Source: an uncultured Clostridia bacterium
GTDB lineage: Bacteria; Bacillota; Clostridia; TANB77; CAG-465
Assembly: GCA_934130595.1 (NCBI GenBank)
Contig: CAKOYF010000016.1
Coordinates: 1 to 29,415 of the forward strand
Reading direction: 5' to 3'
Length of the DNA stretch: 29,415 bases
A model generated the notes under the pieces. The model made no database searches, was not told where the DNA came from, and saw only the letters and a list, made by a program, of their open reading frames with translations. Both the position numbers and the translations under genes were made by a program. Numbering within the stretch: position 1 is the stretch's first letter; each line of letters begins with the position of its first letter. Below are positions 7,576 to 15,943 of this stretch, in pieces.

Positions 7576-8700
7576 ATGGAAGAAAGTAAATTTGACTTTA
7601 AATTTTTAAACAAAGTCATGTATATAGGAACTTTTATTGTAATTTGTTTTGCTCTGAAAACGTTTGGAATTTTAGACAAAATAGTAGAGCTTTTAGCTGC
7701 TCTAACACCTTTTTATATTGGTGTAATAATTTGTTGGGTATCTAAACCTTTAGCAAATAAACTTAGAAAAATGGGAATAAGTAAAGGAGTAGCGGCAACT
7801 ATATCATTAATTATAATTTTTGCAATAATAATATTAGCTTTGTCATACATTATTCCAGTTATGGTTACAGAGCTTACCCAGTTTATAAAAGATATTCCTA
7901 ATTTATATAGTAATGCAGTTACAAGAATTAATTTATTTATACATGACAGATTTAATTTAGATTATACTATATCTTCAAATATCGGAGATTTAAGTTTCTT
8001 ATCTAATATAACAGGAGATATATTGAATTATTCTATTGATACTGCACAAAAAGCAGGAAGCATATTAGTTAGTTTCGTAACAGCAATAATGATATCTTTC
8101 TTTATGGTAAAAGATATGGACAGAACAAAAAATAGTTTAATAGTTTTGGCTTCTAAAAATGGAAAAAATGCAGAGAGATATAAAATGCTAGTTGAAATGG
8201 ACGATATATTGAATTCATATATTAGAGGATTATTAATAGATAGCTTGATAGTAGGTATAATGACTACTATACTTTGTCTAGTATTAAAATTAAAATATGC
8301 AGTAATATTTGGAATAATAATAACTTTCTTAAATTTGATTCCATATATTGGAGCTATTATTTCATATTGTATAACATCATTATATGCACTTACTGTTGGA
8401 GGACCTGTACTTGCAGTAATAACATTTGTAGCTTCATTCATAATTCAACTTATAGATGCAAATATATTACAACCAAATATAATAGCAAAATCTGTTAAAT
8501 TACATCCAGTTGTTGTAATTTGTGGAATGCTAGTATTTGAAAGATTATTTGGAATAGTTGGTATGGTTATAGCAATGCCAGTATTAGCTTTAGTCAAAAT
8601 ATATATCAAATATAAGTTTGGTATAAAATTTGAAAGTGATGACGAAGATAAAAATAACAAGAAAAATAAAATATTAAAAAAAGAAAAAAGTATTAAGTAA
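7576..8700 (+). CDS. AI-2E family membrane permease
   Basis: A 374-residue polytopic membrane protein of the AI-2E/PerM/TqsA superfamily (COG0628). About seven to eight hydrophobic helices are visible. The C-terminal signature region is preserved: FLNLIPYIGAIIS, then QLIDANILQPNIIAKSVKLHP and GIVGMVIAMPVLA. The C-terminus is a charged, Lys-rich cytoplasmic tail of about 30 residues. Members export small molecules or ions (autoinducer-2, or Na+/H+ antiport in some), and substrate cannot be inferred here. A TAGGAGG site sits just before the ATG. It ends in a strong bidirectional terminator shared with the aspartokinase on the other strand. It lies behind nrdG by 32 bases, but I see no functional link to DNA precursors. 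Confidence 0.85.
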   Translation: MEESKFDFKFLNKVMYIGTFIVICFALKTFGILDKIVELLAALTPFYIGVIICWVSKPLANKLRKMGISKGVAATISLIIIFAIIILALSYIIPVMVTELTQFIKDIPNLYSNAVTRINLFIHDRFNLDYTISSNIGDLSFLSNITGDILNYSIDTAQKAGSILVSFVTAIMISFFMVKDMDRTKNSLIVLASKNGKNAERYKMLVEMDDILNSYIRGLLIDSLIVGIMTTILCLVLKLKYAVIFGIIITFLNLIPYIGAIISYCITSLYALTVGGPVLAVITFVASFIIQLIDANILQPNIIAKSVKLHPVVVICGMLVFERLFGIVGMVIAMPVLALVKIYIKYKFGIKFESDDEDKNNKKNKILKKEKSIK

Positions 8701-8717
8701 TGTAATATATAAAATTC

Positions 8718-8750
8718 AAAAACATAGCACTTTTTGTGCTATGTTTTTTC
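8718..8750. terminator. Bidirectional terminator between the permease and the aspartokinase
   Basis: A perfect 10-bp stem AACATAGCAC/GTGCTATGTT (8721-8730 with 8736-8745) has a TTTTT loop and is flanked by A-runs on the left and T-runs on the right. It serves both convergent genes. Confidence 0.9.
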
Positions 8751-8751
8751 T

Positions 8752-9741
8752 TTAAGCTTCTTCTTTTTCTATTAAAACAGAATGTAATTTTTGCATAAAA
8801 TATTTAGACTTTGATGTGTCAACTACTATGTTTATTGCAAGTTCACTAAACGATATCATATATATTTCTATGTTCTCATCACTTGCAATTTTAAAGATTT
8901 TAGATATTGCATCTTTATTACTTAGCATCATAGGACCAACAATACATATTTTAGATATATCATCTTTTTTAGTTATGAAGTGAATGTTAAAATCTTCTTG
9001 TATTTTTTTATGTACTTTACTTCCTTCAGAATCAGTAAAAGTGCATTTTGAATCAATTTGCAAGTTATATTCTTTAGCAAGATTTACAGATCTGTTATGT
9101 AGTACTTTTGCACCAGCAGATGAAGCTTCAAGCATTTCATCATAAGATATTTCACTTAATAATTTTGAATTAGGAATTACTTTTGGGTCGGCAGAGAATA
9201 TTCCATCAATATCACTGAATATCTCACATTTTGCAGCTTCAAGAGCACATGCTATAGCAACTGCACTTAAATCTGAGCCACCTCTACCAAGAGTGGTAAT
9301 GTTACCTAATTTATCATTTCCTTGGAATCCTGTAACAATAACAATTTTAGACTGGTTTAAATGAACTAATATATTTTCTTTTAAAACATCTAATATTTTA
9401 GCATTTCCAAAATTTGAATCAGTTATTATTCCTGCTTGTTGACCAGTAAGGCAAATTGAATCATAACCTTTTGAGTTTAGCATTATAGATAAAAGAGATG
9501 CAGTTTGCATTTCTCCTGTACTAAGCAGAAAATCTAAATCTTTTTTATCTATCTTATTTTCATCAGATGTATAATCCTTGGCTTTTTGTATTAAATTATT
9601 TGTTGTTTTTCCCTGGGCAGATACTACAACAACTATATCATTATTATTATTTTTTTCTTTTATTATTTTTTGACATATGATTTCTAGCTTTTCTTTATTT
9701 TCTACAGAGCTTCCACCATATTTTTGTACAATTATACTCAT
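8752..9741 (-). CDS. Aspartate kinase with a single ACT unit
   Basis: A 329-residue aspartokinase, which phosphorylates L-aspartate as the first step towards lysine, methionine, threonine and diaminopimelate for the wall. The kinase fold (about 1-235) shows KYGGSS at 7-12, LSTGE, TTLGRGGSD, DIDGIFSADP and the GAKVLHNRSV helix. Ordinary monofunctional aspartokinases have about 400 residues with two ACT domains. Here only about 70 residues remain after the kinase (261-329), resembling the second ACT (ICIVGP, MISFSELAINIVVD). About one ACT equivalent is missing, so allosteric control by lysine or threonine may differ. The family also uses Thr in KYGGTS, which is Ser here. It is transcribed alone on the minus strand, with GGTGGTGA before the ATG. 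Confidence 0.88.
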   Translation of the reverse strand: MSIIVQKYGGSSVENKEKLEIICQKIIKEKNNNNDIVVVVSAQGKTTNNLIQKAKDYTSDENKIDKKDLDFLLSTGEMQTASLLSIMLNSKGYDSICLTGQQAGIITDSNFGNAKILDVLKENILVHLNQSKIVIVTGFQGNDKLGNITTLGRGGSDLSAVAIACALEAAKCEIFSDIDGIFSADPKVIPNSKLLSEISYDEMLEASSAGAKVLHNRSVNLAKEYNLQIDSKCTFTDSEGSKVHKKIQEDFNIHFITKKDDISKICIVGPMMLSNKDAISKIFKIASDENIEIYMISFSELAINIVVDTSKSKYFMQKLHSVLIEKEEA

Positions 9742-9827
9742 ATTTTCACCACCATATAGTATATTATGCTATGAAAGTTACAAATGTTATATTTTATTAC
9801 ATTCTTTATATAACATATAAATTTTAC

Positions 9828-9856
9828 TTGACATAAAAATAAAAGAGTGATATAAT
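9828..9856 (+). promoter_or_regulatory. Consensus sigma-A promoter
   Basis: TTGACA (9828-9833), exactly 17 bases, TATAAT (9851-9856), with extended -10 TGA. This is a perfect match to the housekeeping consensus, so the downstream gene is probably strongly expressed. The start codon is 138 bases away, which leaves a long leader. Confidence 0.87.
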
Positions 9857-9862
9857 TACCGC

Positions 9863-9993
9863 GTAGCTAAATTTTTTAAATGTAATCATAATTTTGAATT
9901 ACATGAAAATAATACAAATGATAGAAAGGATGCGTTGCCAATAGGCATTTAAGAAATTTATGCAAAAAAAATTTTTTAAAAGGAGGAAAAGAA
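9863..9993 (+). other. Long 5' leader of the two-TM protein, possibly structured
   Basis: About 130 transcribed bases precede the ATG at 9994. One hairpin is ATGTAAT/ATTACAT (9880-9904). A second is TGCC-AATA-GGCA (9936-9947). The GCAT at 9945-9948 could instead pair with ATGC at 9930-9933, or with the ATGC at 9960-9963. The motif AAATTTTTTAAA occurs both early (9869-9880) and just before the AGGAGG (9969-9980). I do not recognise a riboswitch class. The rest of the 9742-9993 gap holds the promoter and the minus-strand upstream region of the aspartokinase. Confidence 0.35.
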
Positions 9994-10659
9994 ATGAAAA
10001 GAGGATACAAATTCATTTCAAGATTAATTGTGGGAATCGCATTAATCGTATTAGCGGGGGTACTATTATGGAGTTTAATTAACACAATAGTAATTCCAAA
10101 ATTGCCAGTTGTTAAGGGGGCAGATTATGTACAGGATGTGTCAGGTTCTATGAGTGAACCAGACAAAACTTATGCCAAAAACGCAATCAAAAAAGCATCA
10201 TCAGAAAATAAAATTGCAATAGTTTTAGACTACCAGTTGCAGACTTTTGATATTACCGACACTTATATAGATAAGACGGTAAGTAACGTGGTAAATAACG
10301 TGTATAGGAATCAGAAATATGTAGTATATACATACTTTAAAGATACTGGTAAGTTAGTTATCACAACCAATATTAATGATACTGCAAATGATGTAGTAAA
10401 TAAGACAAAAGAGAATATAGACAATGATCCTAGAGTAGTGAAAGAAATATTGTACTATCAACAAAACCTAAAAAGAGAGTATGGACTAAAAAATTGGAAC
10501 TTTAATTTAAATACAGAGTATACCAAAAAGTCATGCGTAGCGGGTGTAGGATCAATAATATTATTAATACTTGGAATTGGAGTTTTACCATCAACTGCTG
10601 AAGGACTAATAAATCCGTTCAGAAGAAAAAAGGCAAAATCTAGTAGTCATTCTGAGTAA
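9994..10659 (+). CDS. Two-TM protein with an extracytoplasmic, possibly TPM-like domain
   Basis: A 221-residue protein. One helix lies near the N-terminus (about 10-35, rich in Ile/Leu/Val) and another at about 181-203 (VGSIILLILGIGVLP), followed by a basic, Ser-rich tail (FRRKKAKSSSHSE). The intervening 140 residues should lie outside the cell. The part around ADYVQDVSGSMSEPDK, then IAIVLDYQ, recalls the start of TPM/YgcG-like domains (Asp-x-x-Gly-x-(L/M)-S, then a strand). The match is weak and the family call is tentative. I cannot assign a function. The gene stands alone between a perfect promoter and a strong terminator. It uses GCG, ACG and GGGGG runs a little more than its neighbours. 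Confidence 0.75.
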   Translation: MKRGYKFISRLIVGIALIVLAGVLLWSLINTIVIPKLPVVKGADYVQDVSGSMSEPDKTYAKNAIKKASSENKIAIVLDYQLQTFDITDTYIDKTVSNVVNNVYRNQKYVVYTYFKDTGKLVITTNINDTANDVVNKTKENIDNDPRVVKEILYYQQNLKREYGLKNWNFNLNTEYTKKSCVAGVGSIILLILGIGVLPSTAEGLINPFRRKKAKSSSHSE

Positions 10660-10663
10660 ATAA

Positions 10664-10702
10664 AAAAGGTCGTTAAAGAAATTTAACGGCCTTTTGTTTT
10701 TG
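10664..10702 (+). terminator. Rho-independent terminator after the two-TM protein
   Basis: A 14-bp stem (10664-10677 with 10682-10695, one G-U pair) closes on a GAAA tetraloop and is followed by a T-rich stretch. Confidence 0.9.
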
Positions 10703-10724
10703 CCTTTTTCCTTAGAAAAGTCTA

Positions 10725-10752
10725 TTGAAATTATATCATTATATGGTATAAT
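10725..10752 (+). promoter_or_regulatory. Candidate sigma-A promoter of the ftsY-murB-yvcK operon
   Basis: TTGAAA (10725-10730), 16 bases, TATAAT (10747-10752), with TGG before the -10. The ftsY ATG is 31 bases downstream. Confidence 0.72.
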
Positions 10753-10783
10753 TAACTTGAACAATTGTAAATGGAGGAAGATT

Positions 10784-11695
10784 ATGTTTTTTGACAAATT
10801 AAAAGATAACTTAAAGAAGACAAAAGAAGCTTTAAATATAAAGATGAGCAATATCTTTGCAGATAAAAAAGATATTGAAGAAGTAATAGATGAAATAGAA
10901 GAGACATTAATACTGTCTGATGTTGGATATGAAACAAGTACTAAAATATGTAAAAAATTAAGAGAAGATTTGAAAAAGCAAGTCGAAAAAGATGAGCAAT
11001 CAATAAAGACATTACTTAGAAAAGAAATGACAGAGATTTTAATGTCAGATGAAATAAATACAGTAGATAGTATTAATTTGAATGAAAAGCAAGTAATATT
11101 AGTAGTAGGAGTAAATGGTGTTGGTAAAACAACATCTATTGGAAAATTAACAAAATTATATAAAGATAGTGGAAAAAAAGTATTACTTGCAGCAGCAGAT
11201 ACTTTTAGAGCAGGAGCAATTGAGCAACTAGAAGTATGGGCAAAAAGAAACGATGTAGATATTTGTGTTGGAAAAGAAATGCAAGATCCAGCGTCAGTAA
11301 TATTTGATGCTACTAAAAAATTTAATGATGGAAATTATGATGTACTAATTTGTGATACTGCAGGAAGACTTCATAACAAGAAGAATTTAATGGATGAACT
11401 TGAGAAAATGAAGAAAATAATAGATAAAAATATATCTGAAGATATACATAAAGAAACTATTATGGTGCTTGATGCTACAACAGGTCAAAATGGTGCAATT
11501 CAAGCAAAATTATTCTTAGAAAAAACAGATGTAAGCGGAATATTTTTAACAAAATTAGATTCTACTTCAAAAGGTGGCGTTGTATTTAGTATAGTAGATG
11601 AATTGAAAATTCCAGTTAAGTATATTGGAGTTGGAGAAACAATAAATGATATAGAAAAATTTGATGCAAAGTCATTTGTAGAAGCAATAATATAG
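10784..11695 (+). CDS. ftsY: Signal recognition particle receptor FtsY
   Basis: A 303-residue SRP GTPase that receives ribosome-nascent chain-Ffh complexes at the membrane and hands them to SecYEG. The N domain is residues about 1-95. The G domain shows the P-loop GVNGVGKTTSIGKL, the AADTFRAGAIEQL motif, DTAGRLHNKK and the specificity motif TKLDSTSKGG. The acidic A domain of the E. coli protein is absent, as is common in Firmicutes. The start is at 10784, where GGAGG lies 6 bases upstream; an in-frame ATG at 10694 falls inside the upstream terminator and is rejected. The gene is separated from murB by 9 bases, and the murB ribosome site overlaps its stop codon. Elsewhere ftsY often follows smc; here it leads a cell-wall operon. 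Confidence 0.95.
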   Translation: MFFDKLKDNLKKTKEALNIKMSNIFADKKDIEEVIDEIEETLILSDVGYETSTKICKKLREDLKKQVEKDEQSIKTLLRKEMTEILMSDEINTVDSINLNEKQVILVVGVNGVGKTTSIGKLTKLYKDSGKKVLLAAADTFRAGAIEQLEVWAKRNDVDICVGKEMQDPASVIFDATKKFNDGNYDVLICDTAGRLHNKKNLMDELEKMKKIIDKNISEDIHKETIMVLDATTGQNGAIQAKLFLEKTDVSGIFLTKLDSTSKGGVVFSIVDELKIPVKYIGVGETINDIEKFDAKSFVEAII

Positions 11696-11704
11696 GAGGA
11701 GTAT

Positions 11705-12613
11705 ATGGATATATATAAAGGTTTAGAGAGCATATTAGAAAAAGAAAATATAAAATATAATGAGCCAATGAAAAATCATACTACCACTAAAGTTGGAGGA
11801 CCTTGTGATTGTTTAGTTGAGCCAAGTAGTATAGATGAAATAAAAGCAGTAATAAAATATGCAAAAGAAAACAACATAAACTATTATGTTATTGGTAATG
11901 GAAGTAATTTGTTAGTTAAAGATGAAGGAATACATGCTTTAATTATAAAAATCACAGATAAGTTTTCAGATTATGAAGTAAATGATAATTATATAAAAGT
12001 ATGTGCAGGATGTTCTGTTCCTAAGCTAGCACAAGTCGCTAAAAACAATTCATTATCAGGATTAGAATTTGCTTGTGGAATACCAGGAAGTGTTGGTGGA
12101 GCAATAAGAATGAATGCAGGTGCATATGGCTCAGAAATGGTAAATGTAGTAAGTAAAGTTGGATATTTAGATGAAGATTGCAATGTTGTTGAGATATCTA
12201 ACGAAGAGGCACAATTTACATATAGACATAGTATGTTTGTTGAAAATCCACAATATGTAATACTTTATGCAATATATAAATTAGAAAAAGGTAACAAAGA
12301 AGAAATTACAGAAAAGATGACAACAAATATGAATTCAAGAAGAGAAAAGCAGCCTCTTGAATATCCTAATTTTGGAAGTGTATTTAAAAGGCCAGAAGGA
12401 TATTTTGTTGGAAAACTAGTAGATGATTGTGGACTTAAAGGTTATACAATAGGTGGTGCACAGGTTTCTACTAAGCATTCAGGTTTTATTGTTAATATAT
12501 CTAATGCTACATGTAAAGATGTATTAGATTTAATAGAATATGTTAAAAAAATGGTATATGAAAAATTTAATGTTATGTTACAAGAAGAGGTTGTAATATT
12601 AGGGGGAAAATAA
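11705..12613 (+). CDS. murB: UDP-N-acetylenolpyruvoylglucosamine reductase
   Basis: A 302-residue FAD enzyme of cytosolic peptidoglycan synthesis. It reduces the enolpyruvyl group with NADPH to make UDP-N-acetylmuramate. The FAD-binding segments are YVIGNGSNLLV and CGIPGSVGGAIRMNAGAYG. The proton-donating serine is Ser225 in NFGSVFKRP, which marks the type IIb form common in Firmicutes. The C-terminal block LQEEVVILG holds the conserved glutamate. The length is normal. The ribosome site AGGAGGAG lies over the ftsY stop. The next gene, yvcK, begins one base after the murB stop, so the two are translated as a unit. Confidence 0.96.
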   Translation: MDIYKGLESILEKENIKYNEPMKNHTTTKVGGPCDCLVEPSSIDEIKAVIKYAKENNINYYVIGNGSNLLVKDEGIHALIIKITDKFSDYEVNDNYIKVCAGCSVPKLAQVAKNNSLSGLEFACGIPGSVGGAIRMNAGAYGSEMVNVVSKVGYLDEDCNVVEISNEEAQFTYRHSMFVENPQYVILYAIYKLEKGNKEEITEKMTTNMNSRREKQPLEYPNFGSVFKRPEGYFVGKLVDDCGLKGYTIGGAQVSTKHSGFIVNISNATCKDVLDLIEYVKKMVYEKFNVMLQEEVVILGGK

Positions 12614-12614
12614 A

Positions 12615-14108
12615 ATGAGAGATTTAATAGAATGGTTGAAACCAGGTTCTAGAGTAAAAAGATATATATTTACATTATTAGTATCAGTATTGTTATTAAT
12701 ATTTTGTGGTATAAATTTAGGAAAAACAAGTGATTTAACACCAACAATGTTAGTTGCTTATGTATTACTAATATCTTTGTCTATATTTGGAATAATATTT
12801 TCATTCATACTAGCACAAAGAAATATACTACTAGTATCTTTGAAAAATATATCAAAAAGAAACAAAAATGTACGTATAAGACAATTATTATATGGTGATC
12901 CAAGACTAAAAAAAGGACCAAGAGTTGTAGTTATAGGTGGTGGTTCAGGACTACCAAATTTATTAAAAGGATTGAAAGAGTATACATCAAATATTACAGC
13001 AGTAGTAAATGTTTCTGCAGATGATTACACTCTAACATCTGCAATGAGTAAAGAAGAAAGAGTTACACCAGGAGATATAAGAAAATGTGTATCAGCATTA
13101 TCAAGATCAGAATCAGATTTTTCTAAATTATTAACATATAAAACAGATGATGGAAAAGGTACATCAATAGGTAACTTAATAATAAATGCATTAACAGATA
13201 TAACTGGAAGCTTTCCAAAATCTATAGACAAGCTATCAGATATATTCCAAGTACAAGGAGATATATATCCAGTTACAACAGATGATTTAATACTTTGTGC
13301 AGGATTAGAGAATGGTGAAGTAGTAGTAGGAAAAGAAAACATAAGTGAAAGAGTAAGAGAAACTAAATCACCAATAAAGCAAATATTCTTAAAAGATGGA
13401 AGTTTAAAAGTAGTTCCAGAAGTAATTGATGCAATAAAGAAAGCAAATATAATTGTATTAGGACCTGGTTCTTTATACACATCTATTTGTTCAAATTTAC
13501 TTTTTGAAGAAGTAAGTAAAGCAATAGTAAAATCAAAAGCTAAGAAAGTATATGTAGCAAATATTATGAACCAACCTGGTCAAACTGAAGGATATACTTT
13601 AGCTAGATATATAAATGAAATTGAAAGATATTTAGGAAAACATGTATTAGATTATGCAATAGTAAATAATGGAGAAATAACTCCTGAAATGATTAAAGAT
13701 TTTAACCAAGAAGATTCAACTGCAGTTAAAGTTGATCTTGAAAACATACAAAATAGAGCAATTTGCGTAATTCAAGAGGACTTTGTAGTAACTGCTAAAA
13801 ACGCATTAATACATGACTCAGATAGATTAGCTGAAATAATTATGACATTATCATTAACTAAATCTATAGGGGATTTAAATATTGTTTCTATGAAGAGAAA
13901 ACATATGAAAAAAGAAAGAATTCTTTCAAATAAACGTATTATAAAAAATAAAATAAAGGAATTCAAAAGAAAAAGAGCACAGAAAAAAGCAGAAAAATTA
14001 AAAAATGAGACTCCTAAGAAAAAAGAAAAGAAACAAAAAGAAGTAAAAACTAGTGAAAAAGCACAAGAGACAATAAATAAACTTAAAGATGAAATTTCAA
14101 AGGAGTAA
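12615..14108 (+). CDS. yvcK: YvcK-family (CofD-like) gluconeogenesis/morphogenesis factor with two N-terminal membrane helices
   Basis: A 497-residue protein. Two hydrophobic helices lie at about 17-37 and 46-72, so it is membrane-tethered. The Rossmann-like CofD/YvcK domain follows, with GGGSGLPNLLKGL from residue 108, NVSADD, TPGDIRKC and the block VVLGPGSLYTS (here IVLGPGSLYTS). YvcK binds UDP-sugars and is needed for normal cell shape on gluconeogenic carbon in Bacillus; no enzymatic reaction is firmly established. Residues from about 425 form a very basic, coiled-coil-prone tail rich in Lys and Glu, not part of the core family. In Clostridia the usual order is murB-rapZ-yvcK-whiA; here rapZ and whiA are absent around it. 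Confidence 0.93.
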   Translation: MRDLIEWLKPGSRVKRYIFTLLVSVLLLIFCGINLGKTSDLTPTMLVAYVLLISLSIFGIIFSFILAQRNILLVSLKNISKRNKNVRIRQLLYGDPRLKKGPRVVVIGGGSGLPNLLKGLKEYTSNITAVVNVSADDYTLTSAMSKEERVTPGDIRKCVSALSRSESDFSKLLTYKTDDGKGTSIGNLIINALTDITGSFPKSIDKLSDIFQVQGDIYPVTTDDLILCAGLENGEVVVGKENISERVRETKSPIKQIFLKDGSLKVVPEVIDAIKKANIIVLGPGSLYTSICSNLLFEEVSKAIVKSKAKKVYVANIMNQPGQTEGYTLARYINEIERYLGKHVLDYAIVNNGEITPEMIKDFNQEDSTAVKVDLENIQNRAICVIQEDFVVTAKNALIHDSDRLAEIIMTLSLTKSIGDLNIVSMKRKHMKKERILSNKRIIKNKIKEFKRKRAQKKAEKLKNETPKKKEKKQKEVKTSEKAQETINKLKDEISKE

Positions 14109-14114
14109 AAATAA

Positions 14115-15932
14115 ATGTTCAAGTACAAAAGAGAAATAAACAATTACGAGCAAGCAAAGCAGATTGAATATGATTTTACAGATAATTCAAAGGTATGTTT
14201 TTGCACAGCTGGAAATTTACAAACAAAGAAACCATATCATGGAATGTATATTAAAGATTCAAAGGTTTTGCTAGAAAATTTAGTAGAAACATTTGAAACA
14301 GATACAACAACATATAAAATAGTAGAATTAGAAACAAAAAATAAAGAGCTAACTGCTAGAGAATATGTAACTAATATAGACTTAGACAATAATTTGTTTG
14401 AGTATAGTTTTGCAGATCTAAGTTATTCTAAAAGATTTGCTTTTGAAGAACAAAATGGAACATTATGCATTGAATATATAATAAAAAATAATTCTAGAAG
14501 TGATGTAAAATTTAAAGTTATTCCATTAATTACATATAGAGATTACTATAATATGAAAAACAAGAGCATGCTAAAATTTAATCAAAGAGATACAGATGAT
14601 GGCACTTTTGTAGCTCTTAGTGTATTAAATCAAGAAAATATAGTATTAAAATCAGATAAAATGCGTTGGGATAATGATAATAATGTATTAAAAGATGTAA
14701 AGCATGAGCTAATAACAAAGGACTATAAAAAAGAGATATATTTTGAGGATTTAGTAATTTGCGGCAATTTTTGTGCAGATATTAAAGGCCTTTCTGAAAC
14801 AAAATTATATGTTTTTGTTTCATATAAGGATATTGATATAGAAAAACTTGATGTTTTAAGTATATTTAATAATATTCAAGCAAGAAATAAAAATATAACT
14901 TTTGATGTAGATGAAAATTTTGTTGAACTTATAGATTTATCTAAATCAATGCTAAATACTCATTTTAAAGATCTTATGATAAGTACTATTCCATATAGAA
15001 AGCAATATAATGATGAGTATTTAAAATTGTTACCAGAGATTTCAGAGAAGCAATTAAATGAAGATATAGAAGAACTAATAAATATAACACGTTCTATTGA
15101 AGGACAATATTTATATTATAAAAAAGTTAAAGAGGCTAAAGTAACAGTTTTAAATGTATATAAAATAATAAAAGAAATGTCAAAACTTGAGTTGACAGAA
15201 CATCAAAAAGAGAGATTAAATGTATTAAAGTTATGGTACATTGAATCTGTAAATAGAGTTCTTCAAAAAGAAGGAAGAATAGAACTTTATATGGATTCAA
15301 TAAAAGATATCTTGTATTATTTTATTGAACCAGAAAACAGAGCAACTTGTTTTAAGACTATTGAAATAACAGCGCTTATGCTAAATGCTATTAAAATATA
15401 CCTAAATATTTTAACTTGGATTGGAGACTCAGACAAACAGATGGAAATTCAAGAAGAATATTTTAGTGATTTAATTAAACGAGAATTCTGGGTAAAAGAA
15501 AAAAACATAATGAAAAGAGATTTAAGAGAAGAAGAACAATATGCTAATGTAGAAATGCTATATACATTAAGTTTATCTTTTCCTTGTGTAAGTGATGATA
15601 TTCCAAATAAGATTTTAGATACAGTATTTAAGGAATTATATACTCCTTATGGATTAAGAATGACTTCAAAGATTTCAACTAAATATGATGGACTTATATA
15701 TCCAAAATATATGGCACATTTTATTAAGGCAAACTTAAGACTTACAGGAATTACTAGAGCTTCACAAAAAATAGCGTTTAATTTAGTTAAAGAATTACTA
15801 CAAGATGTAGGAAAATATGTAAATGGTGGTACTAAGAAAATATATAGCGACAGAGGGATTGCAATAGATAGTATGAGTTATGATATTCTTACTAATGCTG
15901 AAATGATAAGATTATATCACATGTTTATGTAG
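14115..15932 (+). CDS. Glycogen-debranching-enzyme-like protein with eroded catalytic motifs
   Basis: A 605-residue cytosolic protein (no signal peptide). The first 170 residues resemble the GDE N-terminal sugar-binding beta-sandwich: PYHGMYI followed by LLENLVETF, and PLITYRDYY. The C-terminal part resembles the (alpha/alpha)6 barrel of amylo-alpha-1,6-glucosidases (GH133-like): FKTIEITALMLNA, a FW pair, YANVEMLYTLSLSFP and TPYGLRMTS. The motifs carrying the catalytic acids in active enzymes (GRDT, TWMDA, HQGTVWPW) are not present at the matching places. The protein may bind a glucan or sugar nucleotide without cleaving it. It begins 6 bases after yvcK and is clearly in the same operon, which suggests a link to carbon flow or the envelope. 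An active but very divergent glycosidase remains possible. Confidence 0.7.
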   Translation: MFKYKREINNYEQAKQIEYDFTDNSKVCFCTAGNLQTKKPYHGMYIKDSKVLLENLVETFETDTTTYKIVELETKNKELTAREYVTNIDLDNNLFEYSFADLSYSKRFAFEEQNGTLCIEYIIKNNSRSDVKFKVIPLITYRDYYNMKNKSMLKFNQRDTDDGTFVALSVLNQENIVLKSDKMRWDNDNNVLKDVKHELITKDYKKEIYFEDLVICGNFCADIKGLSETKLYVFVSYKDIDIEKLDVLSIFNNIQARNKNITFDVDENFVELIDLSKSMLNTHFKDLMISTIPYRKQYNDEYLKLLPEISEKQLNEDIEELINITRSIEGQYLYYKKVKEAKVTVLNVYKIIKEMSKLELTEHQKERLNVLKLWYIESVNRVLQKEGRIELYMDSIKDILYYFIEPENRATCFKTIEITALMLNAIKIYLNILTWIGDSDKQMEIQEEYFSDLIKREFWVKEKNIMKRDLREEEQYANVEMLYTLSLSFPCVSDDIPNKILDTVFKELYTPYGLRMTSKISTKYDGLIYPKYMAHFIKANLRLTGITRASQKIAFNLVKELLQDVGKYVNGGTKKIYSDRGIAIDSMSYDILTNAEMIRLYHMFM

Positions 15933-15943
15933 TGAAGGAAAAT

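Noticed and set aside
8274..8498. A 74-residue plus-strand frame rich in Ile, Tyr and Cys
   Set aside because: It is inside the AI-2E permease gene in another frame; the permease motifs are clear and this frame has no ribosome site.
9863..9993. A c-di-GMP (GEMM), fluoride or purine riboswitch in the leader of the two-TM protein
   Set aside because: Short complementary segments exist, but none of the conserved core sequences of those classes can be found.
10694..10783. A longer FtsY starting at ATG 10694
   Set aside because: The extra 30 codons lie over the upstream terminator and the promoter. GGAGG at the right distance marks the ATG at 10784.
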